Positions 36,048-46,408 of a stretch of DNA of 64,000 nt are shown here, piece after piece. The stretch covers positions 496,001 through 560,000 of the forward strand of contig NZ_CP084506.1 of NCBI RefSeq assembly GCF_003113495.2. The letters are read 5' to 3'. The notes under the pieces were generated by a model. The model was not told the origin of the DNA. It was given only the letters and a program-made list of their open reading frames with translations, and did not search any database. This DNA comes from Edwardsiella tarda ATCC 15947 = NBRC 105688. GTDB lineage: Bacteria; Pseudomonadota; Gammaproteobacteria; Enterobacterales; Enterobacteriaceae. Within the stretch, counting starts at the first letter, position 1, and every line of letters starts with the position of its first letter. The position numbers and the translations under genes were made by a program.

Positions 36048-36560
36048 GGCAGTTTCCTTAAAAAATGGCGCACATCCTAACAGGTGTCGCTGCGTGTGTC
36101 GCGCAATTCTCGGCGAGGATCGGCGTGGCATGATGCTACACCTTCCTCGTTGCTGTGCGCCTGTTCAGCAGTATATACCTAGCACCGTGCTTGCGGCAGG
36201 GAATGTTCCGCCAGAGAGATGAAGGAGAGGGGAAGCATAGAAGAAGAGGATGGCCTGCGGCTGTAGTCAAATAGACCTTACGGTTTGTCTGTAATCAGGC
36301 TAAGCGGGGGGAATGTCGCCCTCAGATCAAATTTAATGTTCTGATTAATAATGTCTAACTCTCTCTTATTGGCAAATCATTAACGCCGAGTTGATATATA
36401 ATTATTGACCCATTATGTATTTTCAAACTTTTCATTAGACTGAAAAACATACAGTGCTGCGGCGGCACAGCGTGTGCGCGGGGAAATTAATCCGTCATAG
36501 GTTTTGACTCAAAAGATTATATAACTATAATGCCGCGGTCTAAATTAATATAGGTTGGTT
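36048..36560. other. AT-rich intergenic region (darP / H-NS paralogue)
   Basis: These 513 bases contain no gene. The part from 36230 to 36560 is far more AT-rich than its surroundings and is full of A/T tracts, the composition expected for H-NS autoregulation. TATAATGCC at 36525-36533 is a good candidate -10 element for the downstream gene. Confidence 0.55.
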
Positions 36561-36968
36561 ATGTCAGATTTGCTGAAGTCCCTGAATAATATTCGTACGC
36601 TGCGTGCTTATGCGCGTGAAACGCAACTCAGCGCGTTGGAAGAGATGCTGGATAAGCTGCGCACCGTGGTCAGCGAGCGCCGTGAAGAGATCGAACAGGC
36701 CGAGAAAGTTCGTCACGAGCGCGAAGAAAAGCTGCATGCTTATCGTGAGATGTTGCTGGCCGAAGGGATCTCGCTGGATGACTTACTGGCGATGGAAAAA
36801 GTCTCCGAGCGTAAGGTGAAGACAAAGCGCGCACCGCGCCCGGCTAAATATGAGTATCTGGATGAGCAGGGTGAAATTCAGCAGTGGACCGGTCAGGGCC
36901 GCATGCCGAAAATGATTAAGCAGGAAATCGAAGCGGGTAAATCCCTGGATGATTTCCTGATTAAATAA
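36561..36968 (+). CDS. H-NS/StpA-family nucleoid protein
   Basis: This 135-residue DNA-binding protein has an N-terminal dimerisation helix region (LLKSLNNIRTLRAYARE, LEEMLDKLRTVVSERREE, residues 4-42), a central coiled coil, a basic linker (KVKTKRAPRPAKYEY), and the C-terminal DNA-binding domain with WTGQGRMPKMI (core QGR at 112-114) and GKSLDDFLIK. The linker is short and the coiled coil differs from E. coli H-NS, so it may be a paralogue like StpA rather than the main H-NS. The start is ATG 36561. Confidence 0.92.
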   Translation: MSDLLKSLNNIRTLRAYARETQLSALEEMLDKLRTVVSERREEIEQAEKVRHEREEKLHAYREMLLAEGISLDDLLAMEKVSERKVKTKRAPRPAKYEYLDEQGEIQQWTGQGRMPKMIKQEIEAGKSLDDFLIK

Positions 36969-37017
36969 TCTGTCGCTCGCAGATTGAGCTTGGCACATAA
37001 CGTGCCGCGCTAAGTGT

Positions 37018-37040
37018 AACGCCCCAATTATTGGGGCGTT
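37018..37040 (+). terminator. Terminator after the H-NS paralogue
   Basis: AACGCCCCAA-TTA-TTGGGGCGTT hairpin is followed by CTCGTT. A further 258 bases to pmbA (37041-37298) show nothing else recognisable. Confidence 0.75.
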
Positions 37041-37298
37041 CTCGTTAATCTTCTCCTCGCGCTATCGCCTTACCTTACTCCCGTTATTTTGTTCAGCGTC
37101 GCGGCGCGCTTCTCCGGTTATTTCCTACGATCGTCTCTCCGCTTGGCAAGGCACGCAACCTGTGCGCCGAGCATGCAGCGGCAACGAAATTCGCCGCGCT
37201 TCCTGTTACACTCATAGCATCACTCAGGCCCTGGCCTGTTGTCATAGCCGTCGGCTGTTGGCCGGCCGGTTTAACCGTTTTGCAATCATGGCGGATTA

Positions 37299-38639
37299 AT
37301 GAAAGTCATCAATCAGGTAGCAGAGCAGCGCAAGGCGCTGGAAGAGGCCGTGGCGCAGGCGTTGACGCTGGCGCAGGCCGGTGCGGAGGCGGCGGAGGTT
37401 GCGGTGACGCGTACCACCGGCATCAGCGTCAGCACCCGTTTTGGTGAAGTGGAGAATGTGGAGTTTAACAGCGATGGCGCACTGGGGATCACCGTGTATC
37501 ACCAGCAACGTAAGGGGAGCGCCTCCTCCACCGATCTCAGCCCCCAGGCCATCGCCCGCACGGTGCAGGCGGCGTTAGATATCGCGCGTTATACCTCGCC
37601 TGACCCCTATGCCGGGCCGGCAGAGGCGGCGCTGCTGGCGTTTGAGGCGCCGGATCTGGATCTCTTCCATCCGGCGGAGTTAGATGCCGATCGCGCCATC
37701 GCCTTGGCCGCCGAGGCGGAGCGGGTGGCCTTGTCCGCCGATGCGCGCATCAGCAACACCGAGGGCGGTAGCTTCAATAGCCACTATGGCATCCGGGTAT
37801 TCGGTAATAGTCACGGTATGTTGCAAAGTTACTGTTCGAGCCGTCACTCCCTATCGAGCTGTGTCATCGCCGAGCAGGAGGGTGATATGGAGCGTGACTA
37901 TGCCTATACCATCGCCCGTGATATGGCCGAGCTGCGCTCGGCGCAGTGGGTCGGGGAGGAGTGTGCGCGTCGCACCTTGGCGCGTTTAGCGCCGCGTCGT
38001 CTCCCGACCATGCAGGCGCCAGTGATGTTCGCTGCCGAGGTCGCGACCGGGCTGTTTGGTCATTTGGTCGGCGCCATCAGCGGCAGCAGCGTATACCGCA
38101 AGTCCACTTTCCTGCTCGATAGCCTTGGCCAGCAGATCCTGCCGGCGTGGCTCACTATCGAGGAGCAACCGCATCTGCTGCGCGGCTTGGCCTCGACGCC
38201 TTTCGACAGTGAGGGGGTGCGCACCACGCCGCGTCATATCGTGCAGGATGGGGTGCTGCAAACCTGGCTGTTGACCAGCTATTCGGCGCGTAAATTGGGG
38301 CTGCACAGCACCGGTCATGCCGGTGGTATCCATAACTGGCGCATCGCAGGGCGCGGGTTGGACTTCCAGCAGATGGTGCGCGAGATGGGCCGCGGCTTCT
38401 TGGTGACCGAACTGATGGGGCAAGGGGTGAGTACGGTGACCGGCGACTACTCGCGCGGCGCCTCCGGCTTCTGGGTCGAGAATGGCGAGATCCAATACCC
38501 GGTGAGTGAGGTGACCATCGCCGGGAATCTACGTGACATGTGGGCCAACATGGTCACCATCGGTGATGATATCGAGACGCGCAGCAACATTCAGTGTGGT
38601 TCGGTGTTGCTCGACAGCATGAAGATCGCCGGGGAGTAA
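37299..38639 (+). CDS. pmbA: Metalloprotease PmbA/TldE
   Basis: Partner of TldD, it forms the heterodimeric protease that unfolds and trims peptides such as microcins and CcdA. It is 446 residues, a little shorter than E. coli PmbA (450). Family blocks include [63 protein letters not shown] and [25 protein letters not shown]; the end ([38 protein letters not shown]) is almost invariant in the family. TldD, not TldE, carries the zinc ligands. Confidence 0.95.
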   Translation: MKVINQVAEQRKALEEAVAQALTLAQAGAEAAEVAVTRTTGISVSTRFGEVENVEFNSDGALGITVYHQQRKGSASSTDLSPQAIARTVQAALDIARYTSPDPYAGPAEAALLAFEAPDLDLFHPAELDADRAIALAAEAERVALSADARISNTEGGSFNSHYGIRVFGNSHGMLQSYCSSRHSLSSCVIAEQEGDMERDYAYTIARDMAELRSAQWVGEECARRTLARLAPRRLPTMQAPVMFAAEVATGLFGHLVGAISGSSVYRKSTFLLDSLGQQILPAWLTIEEQPHLLRGLASTPFDSEGVRTTPRHIVQDGVLQTWLLTSYSARKLGLHSTGHAGGIHNWRIAGRGLDFQQMVREMGRGFLVTELMGQGVSTVTGDYSRGASGFWVENGEIQYPVSEVTIAGNLRDMWANMVTIGDDIETRSNIQCGSVLLDSMKIAGE

Positions 38640-38654
38640 CGGCGCACTAAACCA

Positions 38655-38685
38655 GTCCAGCCCGCGGCCATGCCGCGGGCTGGAC
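38655..38685 (+). terminator. Strong hairpin after pmbA
   Basis: A perfect 14-bp stem (GTCCAGCCCGCGGC and its complement) with a CAT loop lies 15 bases after the pmbA stop. No T-run follows. The rest of the gap to galP (38686-39009) holds no recognised feature. Confidence 0.55.
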
Positions 38686-39009
38686 CTCCACCTTGCTCTG
38701 CACGATCTGCACGGCTCCGCTGAGTGTGCGGGCCAACACGAGGATGCGGCGTGCTAATGCCTCGCGTGCTGTATTCCTTATCTCTTATCGGTTTCCTGTC
38801 CGTCATACTGGCTAACGCGGCGCTTCTCTGCCGCGCCGATCGCTCCCCGTTGCGATCATCTCCTGCGCCCATTTTCATCGCCAGACGCTGAGCGACCACG
38901 GCCCAGCGGATACGCCATATGCGCTCGGCAGCCACGCGATCTCCTTAGGCTCGCTGCTGAGTGCGGGGAGATCACGGCAGACGTTGGTCTTGGCGACAGC
39001 TTAGGGGAC

Positions 39010-39039
39010 AAAAAAACCGCATGACCGAGGCCATGCGGT
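39010..39039 (-). terminator. Rho-independent terminator of galP
   Basis: On the minus strand ACCGCATG / CATGCGGT arms (39032-39039 and 39016-39023) are followed by seven T. It lies 15 bases after the galP stop. Confidence 0.88.
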
Positions 39040-39054
39040 GTGAGGGGGAGAGGA

Positions 39055-40461
39055 TTAGCGGGAACCGATGTTACGCAGCGGTTTGCCAGCCATCAGGTTA
39101 CGTTCGATGTGCTCCAGCGAGATATTTTTGGTTTCGGGGATCAGCGCCAGAGTGATAAAGATAAAGATCAGGTTCAGTGCGGCATAGACCCAGAAGGTAT
39201 GCGCGCTGCCCAGATTGTTCAACATGGTCAGGAAGGTGGCACCGACGATCATGTTGGCGATCCAGTTGGTGGCGGTTGAGCAGGTGATACCGAAGTCACG
39301 CCCTTTCAGCGGCTGGATTTCGGAACACAGCACCCAGATCAGTGGGCCGGCGCTCATGGCGAAACCGACGATAAACATCAACAGCATGAAGATGGCGAAG
39401 TACTGCGTCACGCTGGAGGTGATGCCGATGTTCATCATGGTTCCCAGGGTGCCCATGCCGATGGCCATGACGATAAAGCCGAGGATCAGCGTCGGCTTAC
39501 GTCCCCAGCGATCGACCAGGCCGATGGCGATAAAGGTGGCCAGCACGTTGACCAGACCGACGATCACCGTCCCCCACATCTGTTGTTCGGTGCTAGCGAA
39601 GCCCGCCAGATCGAAGATCTTCGGCGCGTAATACATGATGACGTTCATCCCGGTGAATTGCTGCATGACCTGCAACAGGATCCCCAGATAGACCGCCCGG
39701 CGGAAGTTGCTGTTCTGCTTGAATAGCGACCAGCCGCTCTGTTTCAGTTTCAGACTCTCACGGATCTCATTCAGCTCATCCTGCGCCTGTTTACTGCTGT
39801 CGCGTAGCTTCTCTAAGACGCGGCGCGCCTGATCGTGACGATCGCGTGAGGCTAGCCAGCGTGGGCTGTCCGGTAGGAAGAACACCCCCACCAGTAATAC
39901 CAAGGCCGGGATGGTGATGACGCCCAGCATCCAGCGCCAGGAGCCACTGTAGCTGAAGGCGGTATCGGACAGGTAGGCGCCGAGGATGCCGATGGTGATC
40001 ATCAGCTGATACATCGAGATCATGCTGCCGCGAATACGCTCCGGCGCGATCTCGGACAGGTAGATCGGCGCGGTGTAGGAGGCGATACCGACGGCCAGGC
40101 CTAATAGGATGCGCGACAGGATCAGGATCTCGACGTTCGGCGCGAAGGCGGAGAACAGGGAGCCGGCGACGAACAGGATCGCCCCGATCATCAGGCTGTA
40201 TTTCCTGCCGAGGCCATGGTTCATCCAACCGCTGCCGACAGCACCGACGGCGGCGCCGAACATCATCGAGCTGACCACCCACTCTTGCTGTGAGCTGGTG
40301 ATACTAAAGGTATCGGTGATAAAGGGGAGCGCCCCGGCGATAACCCCGATGTCCAGGCCAAACAACAACCCCGCCAGCGCGGCGAGGAAACAGACGAAGA
40401 AGGTCATGCCGGCATTACTGCGGGCATGGGGTGTGGCGGATGTATTGACGGTAGTACTCAT
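39055..40461 (-). CDS. galP: Galactose:proton symporter GalP
   Basis: This MFS sugar porter imports galactose and glucose with protons. It has 468 residues and 12 helices. It is nearly identical to E. coli GalP through [70 protein letters not shown] and [25 protein letters not shown]. The start is ATG 40461, with GGGAGG 5 bases upstream. Two galactose operators and a long heptamer repeat lie upstream, and metK follows beyond them, as in the E. coli metK-galP order. Confidence 0.96.
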   Translation of the reverse strand: MSTTVNTSATPHARSNAGMTFFVCFLAALAGLLFGLDIGVIAGALPFITDTFSITSSQQEWVVSSMMFGAAVGAVGSGWMNHGLGRKYSLMIGAILFVAGSLFSAFAPNVEILILSRILLGLAVGIASYTAPIYLSEIAPERIRGSMISMYQLMITIGILGAYLSDTAFSYSGSWRWMLGVITIPALVLLVGVFFLPDSPRWLASRDRHDQARRVLEKLRDSSKQAQDELNEIRESLKLKQSGWSLFKQNSNFRRAVYLGILLQVMQQFTGMNVIMYYAPKIFDLAGFASTEQQMWGTVIVGLVNVLATFIAIGLVDRWGRKPTLILGFIVMAIGMGTLGTMMNIGITSSVTQYFAIFMLLMFIVGFAMSAGPLIWVLCSEIQPLKGRDFGITCSTATNWIANMIVGATFLTMLNNLGSAHTFWVYAALNLIFIFITLALIPETKNISLEHIERNLMAGKPLRNIGSR

Positions 40462-40543
40462 ACTGCCTCCCAACAAGACTATTTCTTTGATGTCGCCATG
40501 GTAAGAATTGTCCGCTGTTTATAAAGTGCGCATGATCACATAA

Positions 40544-40559
40544 ATGTAATCGTTTACAC
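40544..40559 (-). promoter_or_regulatory. Proximal GalR/GalS operator of galP
   Basis: ATGTAATCGTTTACAC fits the gal operator consensus GTGTAAnCGnTTACAC at 15 of 16 positions (first base differs). It lies 83 bases upstream of the galP start. An imperfect CRP-like element (GTGCGCATGATCACAT) overlaps 40527-40542. Confidence 0.8.
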
Positions 40560-40737
40560 CATTTGTATTAAATAAAATGTACTGATGCATGTTAGCGGGG
40601 TGTTAATCTATGCGCTGTTTTTAGTTGTAATTTAGCGTAAGCAATCTTTCTAGAGACGGGGGATGTCGCTTTTATTAGCGAATTATCCGATGAATGATAG
40701 GGATAGATAATGAATTTATGCTTAGTTTGTGTAACTT

Positions 40738-40753
40738 GTGTAATCGATTACAC
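40738..40753 (-). promoter_or_regulatory. Distal GalR/GalS operator of galP
   Basis: GTGTAATCGATTACAC is a perfect match to GTGTAAnCGnTTACAC. It is 194 bases from the proximal operator, suitable for repressor looping, and ends 7 bases before the heptamer repeat array. Confidence 0.85.
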
Positions 40754-40760
40754 TCGGTCT

Positions 40761-40954
40761 GGTAGACGGTAGACGGTAGACGGTAGACGGTAGACGGTAG
40801 ACGGTAGACGGTAGACGGTAGACGGTAGACGGTAGACGGTAGACGGTAGACGGTAGACGGTAGACGGTAGACGGTAGACGGTAGACGGTAGACGGTAGAC
40901 GGTAGACGGTAGACGGTAGACGGTAGATGGTAGACGGTAGATGGTAGACGGTAG
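40761..40954. repeat. GGTAGAC heptamer tandem repeat, about 27 copies
   Basis: Twenty-seven head-to-tail copies of GGTAGAC plus part of another cover 194 bases between galP and metK. Two copies near the metK side (40922-40928 and 40936-40942) read GGTAGAT; the rest are perfect. A 7-bp unit is not frame-neutral, but no real gene crosses the array. Confidence 0.97.
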
Positions 40955-41001
40955 CGGATGCGCTGGACAGGGATGCGCGCGGCACCAGGCCGCGCGTCAG
41001 C

Positions 41002-41029
41002 CCCAACAGACGCCGTCGCGCCTGTTGGG
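41002..41029 (-). terminator. Hairpin after metK
   Basis: On the minus strand CCCAACAG (41029-41022) pairs with CTGTTGGG (41009-41002), starting 9 bases after the metK stop. A second GC-rich stem (CGCGCGG / CCGCGCG) lies just beyond at about 40977-40997. There is no T-run; together they probably end metK transcripts. Confidence 0.55.
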
Positions 41030-41038
41030 TGGCAAGGC

Positions 41039-42193
41039 TTATTTCAGGCCGGCCGCTTCGCGCAGCAGCGCCGCTTTGTCGGTCTTCTCCCACGGGAACT
41101 GCTCGCGCCCGAAGTGGCCGTAGGCTGCGGTCTGGCGATAGATCGGCTGGATCAGATCCAGCATCTGAATCAGGCCGTACGGGCGCAGATCGAAGCATTC
41201 GCGGACCAGTTGGATCAGTTGCTCTTGCGCGATTTTCTCCGTGCCAAAGGTCTCTACCATGATGGAAGTCGGCTCGGCGACGCCGATGGCGTAAGAGACC
41301 TGGATCTCGCAGCGGTCGGCTAGGCCCGCGGCGACGATGTTTTTGGCGACATAGCGCGCAGCATAGGCGGCTGAACGGTCAACCTTGGACGGATCCTTAC
41401 CGGAGAAGGCACCGCCACCGTGACGTGCTGCGCCACCGTAGGTGTCGACGATGATCTTACGACCCGTCAGGCCGCAGTCGCCCATCGGGCCGCCGATGAC
41501 GAAACGCCCGGTCGGGTTGATGAAGTATTTGGTGGCGGCGGAGAGCCACTCGGCCGGCAGGACCGGCTTGATGATCTCTTCCATCACCGCTTCCTGCAAC
41601 TCTTTCTGTCCGATGCTATCGGCATGTTGAGTGGACAGAACCACCGCATCGATACCGGCGATCTTGCCGTCGTCGTACAGGAAGGTGACCTGGCTCTTGG
41701 CATCCGGACGCAGCCACGGCAGGGTGCCGTTCTTACGCACCTCGGCCTGACGCTCCATCAGACGATGCGCGTAGGTGATCGGAGCTGGCATCAGCACTTC
41801 GGTTTCGTTGGTGGCGTAACCGAACATGATGCCCTGGTCGCCGGCACCCTGTTCCAGCGGGTCACAGCGATCGACGCCCTGGTTGATGTCCGGAGACTGC
41901 TTACCGATGGCGCTCAGTACCGCGCAGGAGTTGGCATCGAAGCCCATGTCGGAGCTGACATAGCCGATATCGGCTACGGTCTTACGGGTCAGCTCTTCGA
42001 TATCGACCCAAGCGTTGGTGGTGATTTCACCGCCGACCAGTACCATCCCGGTCTTAACGTAGGTTTCACAGGCGACGCGTGCCTTGGGGTCCTGTTCCAG
42101 GATGGCATCCAGTACGGCGTCGGAGATTTGGTCGGCGATCTTATCCGGATGTCCTTCAGAGACGGATTCGGAGGTGAAAAGGTGTTTGGCCAT
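41039..42193 (-). CDS. metK: S-adenosylmethionine synthase
   Basis: MetK makes AdoMet from methionine and ATP. It has 384 residues, the length of E. coli MetK. Seen: [26 protein letters not shown] at the start, the ATP motif [12 protein letters not shown], and the phosphate-loop motif [23 protein letters not shown]. The start is ATG 42193 ([10 protein letters not shown]); a frame six codons longer is not conserved. AdoMet feeds spermidine synthesis, linking metK to the neighbouring speAB genes. Confidence 0.97.
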   Translation of the reverse strand: MAKHLFTSESVSEGHPDKIADQISDAVLDAILEQDPKARVACETYVKTGMVLVGGEITTNAWVDIEELTRKTVADIGYVSSDMGFDANSCAVLSAIGKQSPDINQGVDRCDPLEQGAGDQGIMFGYATNETEVLMPAPITYAHRLMERQAEVRKNGTLPWLRPDAKSQVTFLYDDGKIAGIDAVVLSTQHADSIGQKELQEAVMEEIIKPVLPAEWLSAATKYFINPTGRFVIGGPMGDCGLTGRKIIVDTYGGAARHGGGAFSGKDPSKVDRSAAYAARYVAKNIVAAGLADRCEIQVSYAIGVAEPTSIMVETFGTEKIAQEQLIQLVRECFDLRPYGLIQMLDLIQPIYRQTAAYGHFGREQFPWEKTDKAALLREAAGLK

Positions 42194-43178
42194 TGTGTTC
42201 TTTACCTTCAAAAGACGGGTTGATTCTACTGCGCTGCGTTGACACTGCGTGCTGCGTGGGGTGAGTCATCAGGGGGAGACATCGTGCGCCCCTCTGCTGT
42301 CTGATGCTTCCTGCAACGCCCCTCAGGCAAAGCCGTTAAGCAGTTTATCGGTTAAAAAGTATAGATGGATTAACATCTGGACGGCTATTCTAGGTCAAGG
42401 TACTAGGTTTTTTCCACCCCTTTTTTTGCGGAAACGCACGATAACGGCGTGTCATCGCCCACGCGATGCCGGTGATCGAGGAATCGACATAATTTCATTT
42501 TGCTTTTTTGTCTGGTTGTCGGTATAAACGGCGCGCGGCTTACCGGTACATAACGCTTTAACCGGCTTGTTGCTGTTTTTCGGCGTCGATCGCGACGTCG
42601 GGCGGCACACTCCGGGGCGGCTATGTGTCCCACTTCCGGCCGAGGAGGGTATGGGTTATCCCTACTGTCAGTTCTATCATGCTGTTAACTTTGAAGTGCT
42701 GTCGTGCCAAATGGCAGCGGTGGAGGTGGTTCAGGTAATGATCCGTGTTGAGGCTGTGGTGAAACGAGCTGCTCCCGGCAGCGTCTTGCGTCATGATGAC
42801 GCGTTTTGCGCAATGCGCCTTCCTTCCTTTTTATCCTCATTTCTTGCTTTTGCCCGATGTTATTTATCCTTGAGATGAAGGCTTGGGTGTACCTCAGGAT
42901 TCGTGCGCCGTTTACGGCATCTGATGACTGAACAAGGGTAACCTGTGGCGTTCGCTACAGGCATTTATTCATAGGGGTTATGCCGTTACAGGCGGTTTCC
43001 CCGACCCACGGAGTCAACGACGTGTTTTGTTCTTATGCTGATATCGGCCCGGCATTTCGTCCGGCGCTGAGCTTTGTGGTCACGCCAAAAATCCCGGCGT
43101 GTGGGTTGTTCTATGCAGATGATGCTGCGATAGTGACTGGCGCAAAGGTTAGCCACACTGCCATCGAAGGAGTCGCTC
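42194..43178. other. 985-bp divergent region (metK / speA)
   Basis: Besides the possible MetJ boxes and a 68-codon frame that overlaps the speA start, the region holds no recognised gene. In E. coli this interval carries small genes (yqgB and neighbours), but I see no clear yqgB homologue here. Confidence 0.5.
42363..42386 (-). promoter_or_regulatory. Possible MetJ boxes upstream of metK
   Basis: Three adjacent octamers, AGATGGAT, TAACATCT and GGACGGCT, each match the MetJ box AGACGTCT at 5-6 of 8 positions. They start about 170 bases upstream of the metK ATG, a plausible place for the methionine repressor. Tandem moderate boxes are typical for MetJ, but chance matches are possible. Confidence 0.45.
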
Positions 43179-43186
43179 GTGTCTGA
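42980..43186 (+). CDS. Possible 68-residue leader ORF overlapping speA start
   Basis: This ATG frame ends in a TGA at 43184-43186, so it overlaps the first 8 bases of speA, the geometry of a translationally coupled leader. AGGGG lies only 2 bases from the ATG, which is poor. The peptide (opening [16 protein letters not shown]) resembles nothing I recognise. It may be a chance open frame; its position upstream of an arginine decarboxylase gene is the only reason to list it. Confidence 0.2.
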   Translation: MPLQAVSPTHGVNDVFCSYADIGPAFRPALSFVVTPKIPACGLFYADDAAIVTGAKVSHTAIEGVARV

Positions 43187-45155
43187 TCTGATTGCACAGT
43201 ATCCGCAGGATACGGCGGATACTTCCCCGTTGCGTTCCATGCAGGAGGTCGCCATGAGCGATAGTAATGCCAGCAAGATGCTGAGCACCTACAACGTCGC
43301 CTATTGGGGTGGCAACTATTACGATGTGAATGAGCTGGGCCACATCTCCGTGTGCCCCGATCCCGATGTGCCGCAGGCGCGCGTCGATCTGACGGCGTTG
43401 GCATTACAGATCCAGGCCGATCGTCAGCAGCGCCTGCCGGCGTTGTTCTGTTTCCCGCAGATCCTGCAACATCGCTTGCGCTCGATTAACGCCGCCTTCC
43501 GTCGCGCGCGCGCCTCGTTTGGCTACCAGGGGGATTACTTCCTGGTCTACCCGATCAAGGTGAATCAGCAGCGTCGAGTGATCGAGTCGTTGGTCAACTC
43601 CGGCGAACCGTTAGGGCTGGAGGCGGGTTCGAAGGCTGAGCTGATGGCGGTGCTGGCCCATGCCGGGATGACGCGTAGTGTCATCGTCTGCAATGGCTAT
43701 AAGGACCGCGAATACATTCGTCTGGCGCTGATCGGCGAGAAGCTGGGCCATAAGGTTTATCTGGTCATCGAGAAGCTGAGCGAGATCGACCTGGTGCTGG
43801 AGGAGGCGCAGCGCCTGAATGTGGTGCCGCGTCTCGGCGTGCGGGCGCGTCTGGCCTCGCAGGGCTCCGGTAAGTGGCAGTCCAGCGGCGGCGAGAAGTC
43901 TAAGTTTGGTCTGTCGGCGACCCAGGTGTTGCATCTGGTGGAGACGCTACGCCAGGCCGGGCATCTGGAGAGCCTGCAACTGCTGCATTTCCATCTCGGT
44001 TCGCAGATGGCCAATATTCGTGACATCGCCACCGGGGTGCGTGAGTCGGCGCGTTTCTACGTCGAACTGCATAAGCTGGGTGTGAACATCCAGTGTTTCG
44101 ACGTCGGCGGCGGCCTGGGGGTCGACTACGAGGGAACGCGTTCCCAGTCGGACTGCTCCGTCAACTACGGTCTGAACGAGTACGCCAACAACGTGATCTG
44201 GGGCATAGGCGATGCCTGTAATGAGCATGGCTTACCGCATCCGACGGTGATCACCGAATCGGGACGGGCGGTGACGGCACACCATACGGTGCTGGTCTCC
44301 AACATCATCGGCGTGGAGCGTAATGAATTCCCGCAGCCGCAGCCGCCGGCCAGCGATGCGCCGCGTGCGTTGCAGAGCCTCTGGGCCACCTGGGAGGAGA
44401 TGCAGACGCCGGGCGGCCGCCGCTCGCTGCGCGAATGGCTGCATGACAGCCAGCTAGACCTGCACGACGTCCACAGCCAGTATGCACACGGCATTCTCAG
44501 CCTGAGCCAACGCGCCTGGGCCGAGCAACAATATTTGGCCATCTGCAATCAGTTGCAGACTCAGTTGGACCCGAGCAATCGCGCCCATCGCCCGATCATC
44601 GATGAACTGCAAGAGCGGATGGCCGACAAGCTGTACGTCAACTTCTCGCTGTTCCAGTCGATGCCGGATGCCTGGGGGATCGATCAGCTGTTCCCGGTCC
44701 TGCCGCTCAGTGGCTTGGACAAGGTGCCGACGCGCCGCGCCGTGTTGCTGGACATCACCTGCGACTCGGATGGCACCATCGATCACTATATCGATGGCGA
44801 CGGGGTGGCGACCACCATGCCGATGCCGGAGTACGATCCGCAGGATCCGCCGCTGGTGGGCTTCTTCATGATCGGCGCCTACCAAGAGATCCTCGGCAAC
44901 ATGCATAACCTGTTTGGCGATACCGCCACGGTCGACGTGTATGTGTTCGAGGACGGCAGCGTCGAGGTGGATGAGTCTTACGACGGCAACTCCGTGGCGG
45001 AGATGTTGGAGTACGTGCAGCTCGATCCGCAGGTGTTGCTGACGCACTTCCGCGATCAGGTGCGCGCCGCGCAGCTGGATGAGGGCTTACAGGCGCAATT
45101 CCTGGAAGAGTTCGAGGCGGGGCTGTACGGGTATACCTACCTGGAAGAGGAGTAA
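43179..45155 (+). CDS. speA: Biosynthetic arginine decarboxylase SpeA
   Basis: SpeA converts arginine to agmatine, the first step of the arginine route to putrescine. The product is 658 residues, the same length as E. coli SpeA; it is of the alanine-racemase-fold (type III) class and needs PLP and Mg2+. Seen: the PLP lysine in YPIKVNQ (Lys127), [53 protein letters not shown] and the catalytic ITCDSDG with cysteine near the C-terminal half. The start is GTG 43179, 7 bases from GAAGGAG; the N-terminal [10 protein letters not shown] is also in E. coli SpeA. Confidence 0.96.
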   Translation: MSDLIAQYPQDTADTSPLRSMQEVAMSDSNASKMLSTYNVAYWGGNYYDVNELGHISVCPDPDVPQARVDLTALALQIQADRQQRLPALFCFPQILQHRLRSINAAFRRARASFGYQGDYFLVYPIKVNQQRRVIESLVNSGEPLGLEAGSKAELMAVLAHAGMTRSVIVCNGYKDREYIRLALIGEKLGHKVYLVIEKLSEIDLVLEEAQRLNVVPRLGVRARLASQGSGKWQSSGGEKSKFGLSATQVLHLVETLRQAGHLESLQLLHFHLGSQMANIRDIATGVRESARFYVELHKLGVNIQCFDVGGGLGVDYEGTRSQSDCSVNYGLNEYANNVIWGIGDACNEHGLPHPTVITESGRAVTAHHTVLVSNIIGVERNEFPQPQPPASDAPRALQSLWATWEEMQTPGGRRSLREWLHDSQLDLHDVHSQYAHGILSLSQRAWAEQQYLAICNQLQTQLDPSNRAHRPIIDELQERMADKLYVNFSLFQSMPDAWGIDQLFPVLPLSGLDKVPTRRAVLLDITCDSDGTIDHYIDGDGVATTMPMPEYDPQDPPLVGFFMIGAYQEILGNMHNLFGDTATVDVYVFEDGSVEVDESYDGNSVAEMLEYVQLDPQVLLTHFRDQVRAAQLDEGLQAQFLEEFEAGLYGYTYLEEE

Positions 45156-45257
45156 GCGCCGCCGGCGTGCGGTGTGGCAGCGACGTAGGTTGGCGGGCTT
45201 GCAGTCCCGCCAGCTTGCCGCCATAATCGACAGCAATACGCTATTTAGCGAACTGAT

Positions 45258-45300
45258 AATCCCTTCCTCGTCGGGCCAACGACGCGGGAGGGATTTTTTT
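45258..45300 (+). terminator. Terminator or attenuator between speA and speB
   Basis: AATCCCT... pairs with ...AGGGATT over a long, partly mismatched stem (inner GTCG/CGAC arms around GGGCCAA), followed by TTTTTTT. It would reduce read-through from speA to speB, which starts 68 bases later. Confidence 0.8.
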
Positions 45301-45367
45301 TCATCGCGACGCCGCCAGTCCGTCGGGCTTCAGGCCACGGCGGCGGGACTTATAATGAGGAGCGAGT

Positions 45368-46282
45368 ATGTGTACTCTAGGGCATAAACCTGATAACTCT
45401 TTGGTATCCAACGCATTCGGTTTCCTGCGCCTACCGCTGGACTTCATGCCGTACGACGGCGACGCCGATTGGGTGATCACCGGGGTGCCGTTCGATATGG
45501 CCACCTCTGGCCGCGCCGGTGCGCGTCATGGACCGGCGGCGATCCGTCAGGTCTCGACCAATCTGGCCTGGGAAGGTAAGCGTTGGCCGTGGAACTTCGA
45601 CATGCGCGACCGCCTGAAGGTGGTTGATTGCGGCGATGTGGTGTTTAGTTTCGGCGACGCCCAGGAGATGAGCGATAACTTACAGGCGCATACCGAGCGT
45701 CTGCTGGCCAGCGGCAAACGCTGCCTGACCTTCGGCGGTGACCACTTCGTCACCCTGCCGTTGTTGCGCGCCCATGCCAAGCACTTCGGTAAGATGGCGC
45801 TGGTACACTTCGACGCGCATACCGATACCTACGCTCACGGCAGCCAGTTCGATCATGGCACCATGTTCTTCCATGCACCCAATGAAGGGTTGATCGATCC
45901 GCAGCATTCGGTGCAGATCGGCATTCGTACCGAATACGATCACGACAACGGCTTCACCGTGCTGGATGCCGCTCAGGTGAACGACAGTGGCGTCGAGACG
46001 ATCCTGGCCGAGGTGAAACGCATCGTCGGCGACATGCCGGTCTATCTGACCTTCGATATCGACTGCTTGGATCCGGCCCATGCGCCGGGCACCGGCACGC
46101 CGGTCATCGGCGGATTGACCTCCGATCGCGCCCTGAAATTGGTGCGCGGCCTGCAAGATCTGAACATCGTCGGGATGGATGTGGTGGAAGTGGCGCCAGC
46201 CTATGACCAGTCAGAGATCACCGCCCTGGCGGCGGCGACCCTAGCGTTGGAGATGCTCTATATCCAGGCGGCGAAGAAGTAA
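45368..46282 (+). CDS. speB: Agmatinase SpeB
   Basis: SpeB hydrolyses agmatine to putrescine and urea using two Mn2+ ions. It has 304 residues (E. coli 306). Metal-ligand motifs of the arginase/ureohydrolase family are intact: GGDHFVTLP (about residue 119), [10 protein letters not shown] (about 143) and [18 protein letters not shown] (about 222). The start is ATG 45368 behind GAGGAGCG. The neighbour order speA-speB matches E. coli. Confidence 0.97.
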   Translation: MCTLGHKPDNSLVSNAFGFLRLPLDFMPYDGDADWVITGVPFDMATSGRAGARHGPAAIRQVSTNLAWEGKRWPWNFDMRDRLKVVDCGDVVFSFGDAQEMSDNLQAHTERLLASGKRCLTFGGDHFVTLPLLRAHAKHFGKMALVHFDAHTDTYAHGSQFDHGTMFFHAPNEGLIDPQHSVQIGIRTEYDHDNGFTVLDAAQVNDSGVETILAEVKRIVGDMPVYLTFDIDCLDPAHAPGTGTPVIGGLTSDRALKLVRGLQDLNIVGMDVVEVAPAYDQSEITALAAATLALEMLYIQAAKK

Positions 46283-46302
46283 TCCTGCACCAGAGAACGC
46301 AG

Positions 46303-46328
46303 AGGCCGGGCATTGCCCGGCCTTTTTT
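46303..46328. terminator. Terminator between speB and the sulfatase gene
   Basis: AGGCCGGGC-ATT-GCCCGGCCT hairpin followed by TTTTTA ends speB; it could serve both convergent genes only weakly on the minus side. Confidence 0.9.
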
Positions 46329-46408
46329 ATGTCTCGCTCCTCTCCGATTATGCCGGGGAGTATTTATTCCCGCGACGCCGCCGAGAGGGCCGAGTCTGGT
46401 CGCGGCGG

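Noticed and set aside
40722..41198. 158-codon minus-strand frame running through the GGTAGAC array
   Set aside because: Its repeat peptide comes from the array and it overlaps the end of metK.
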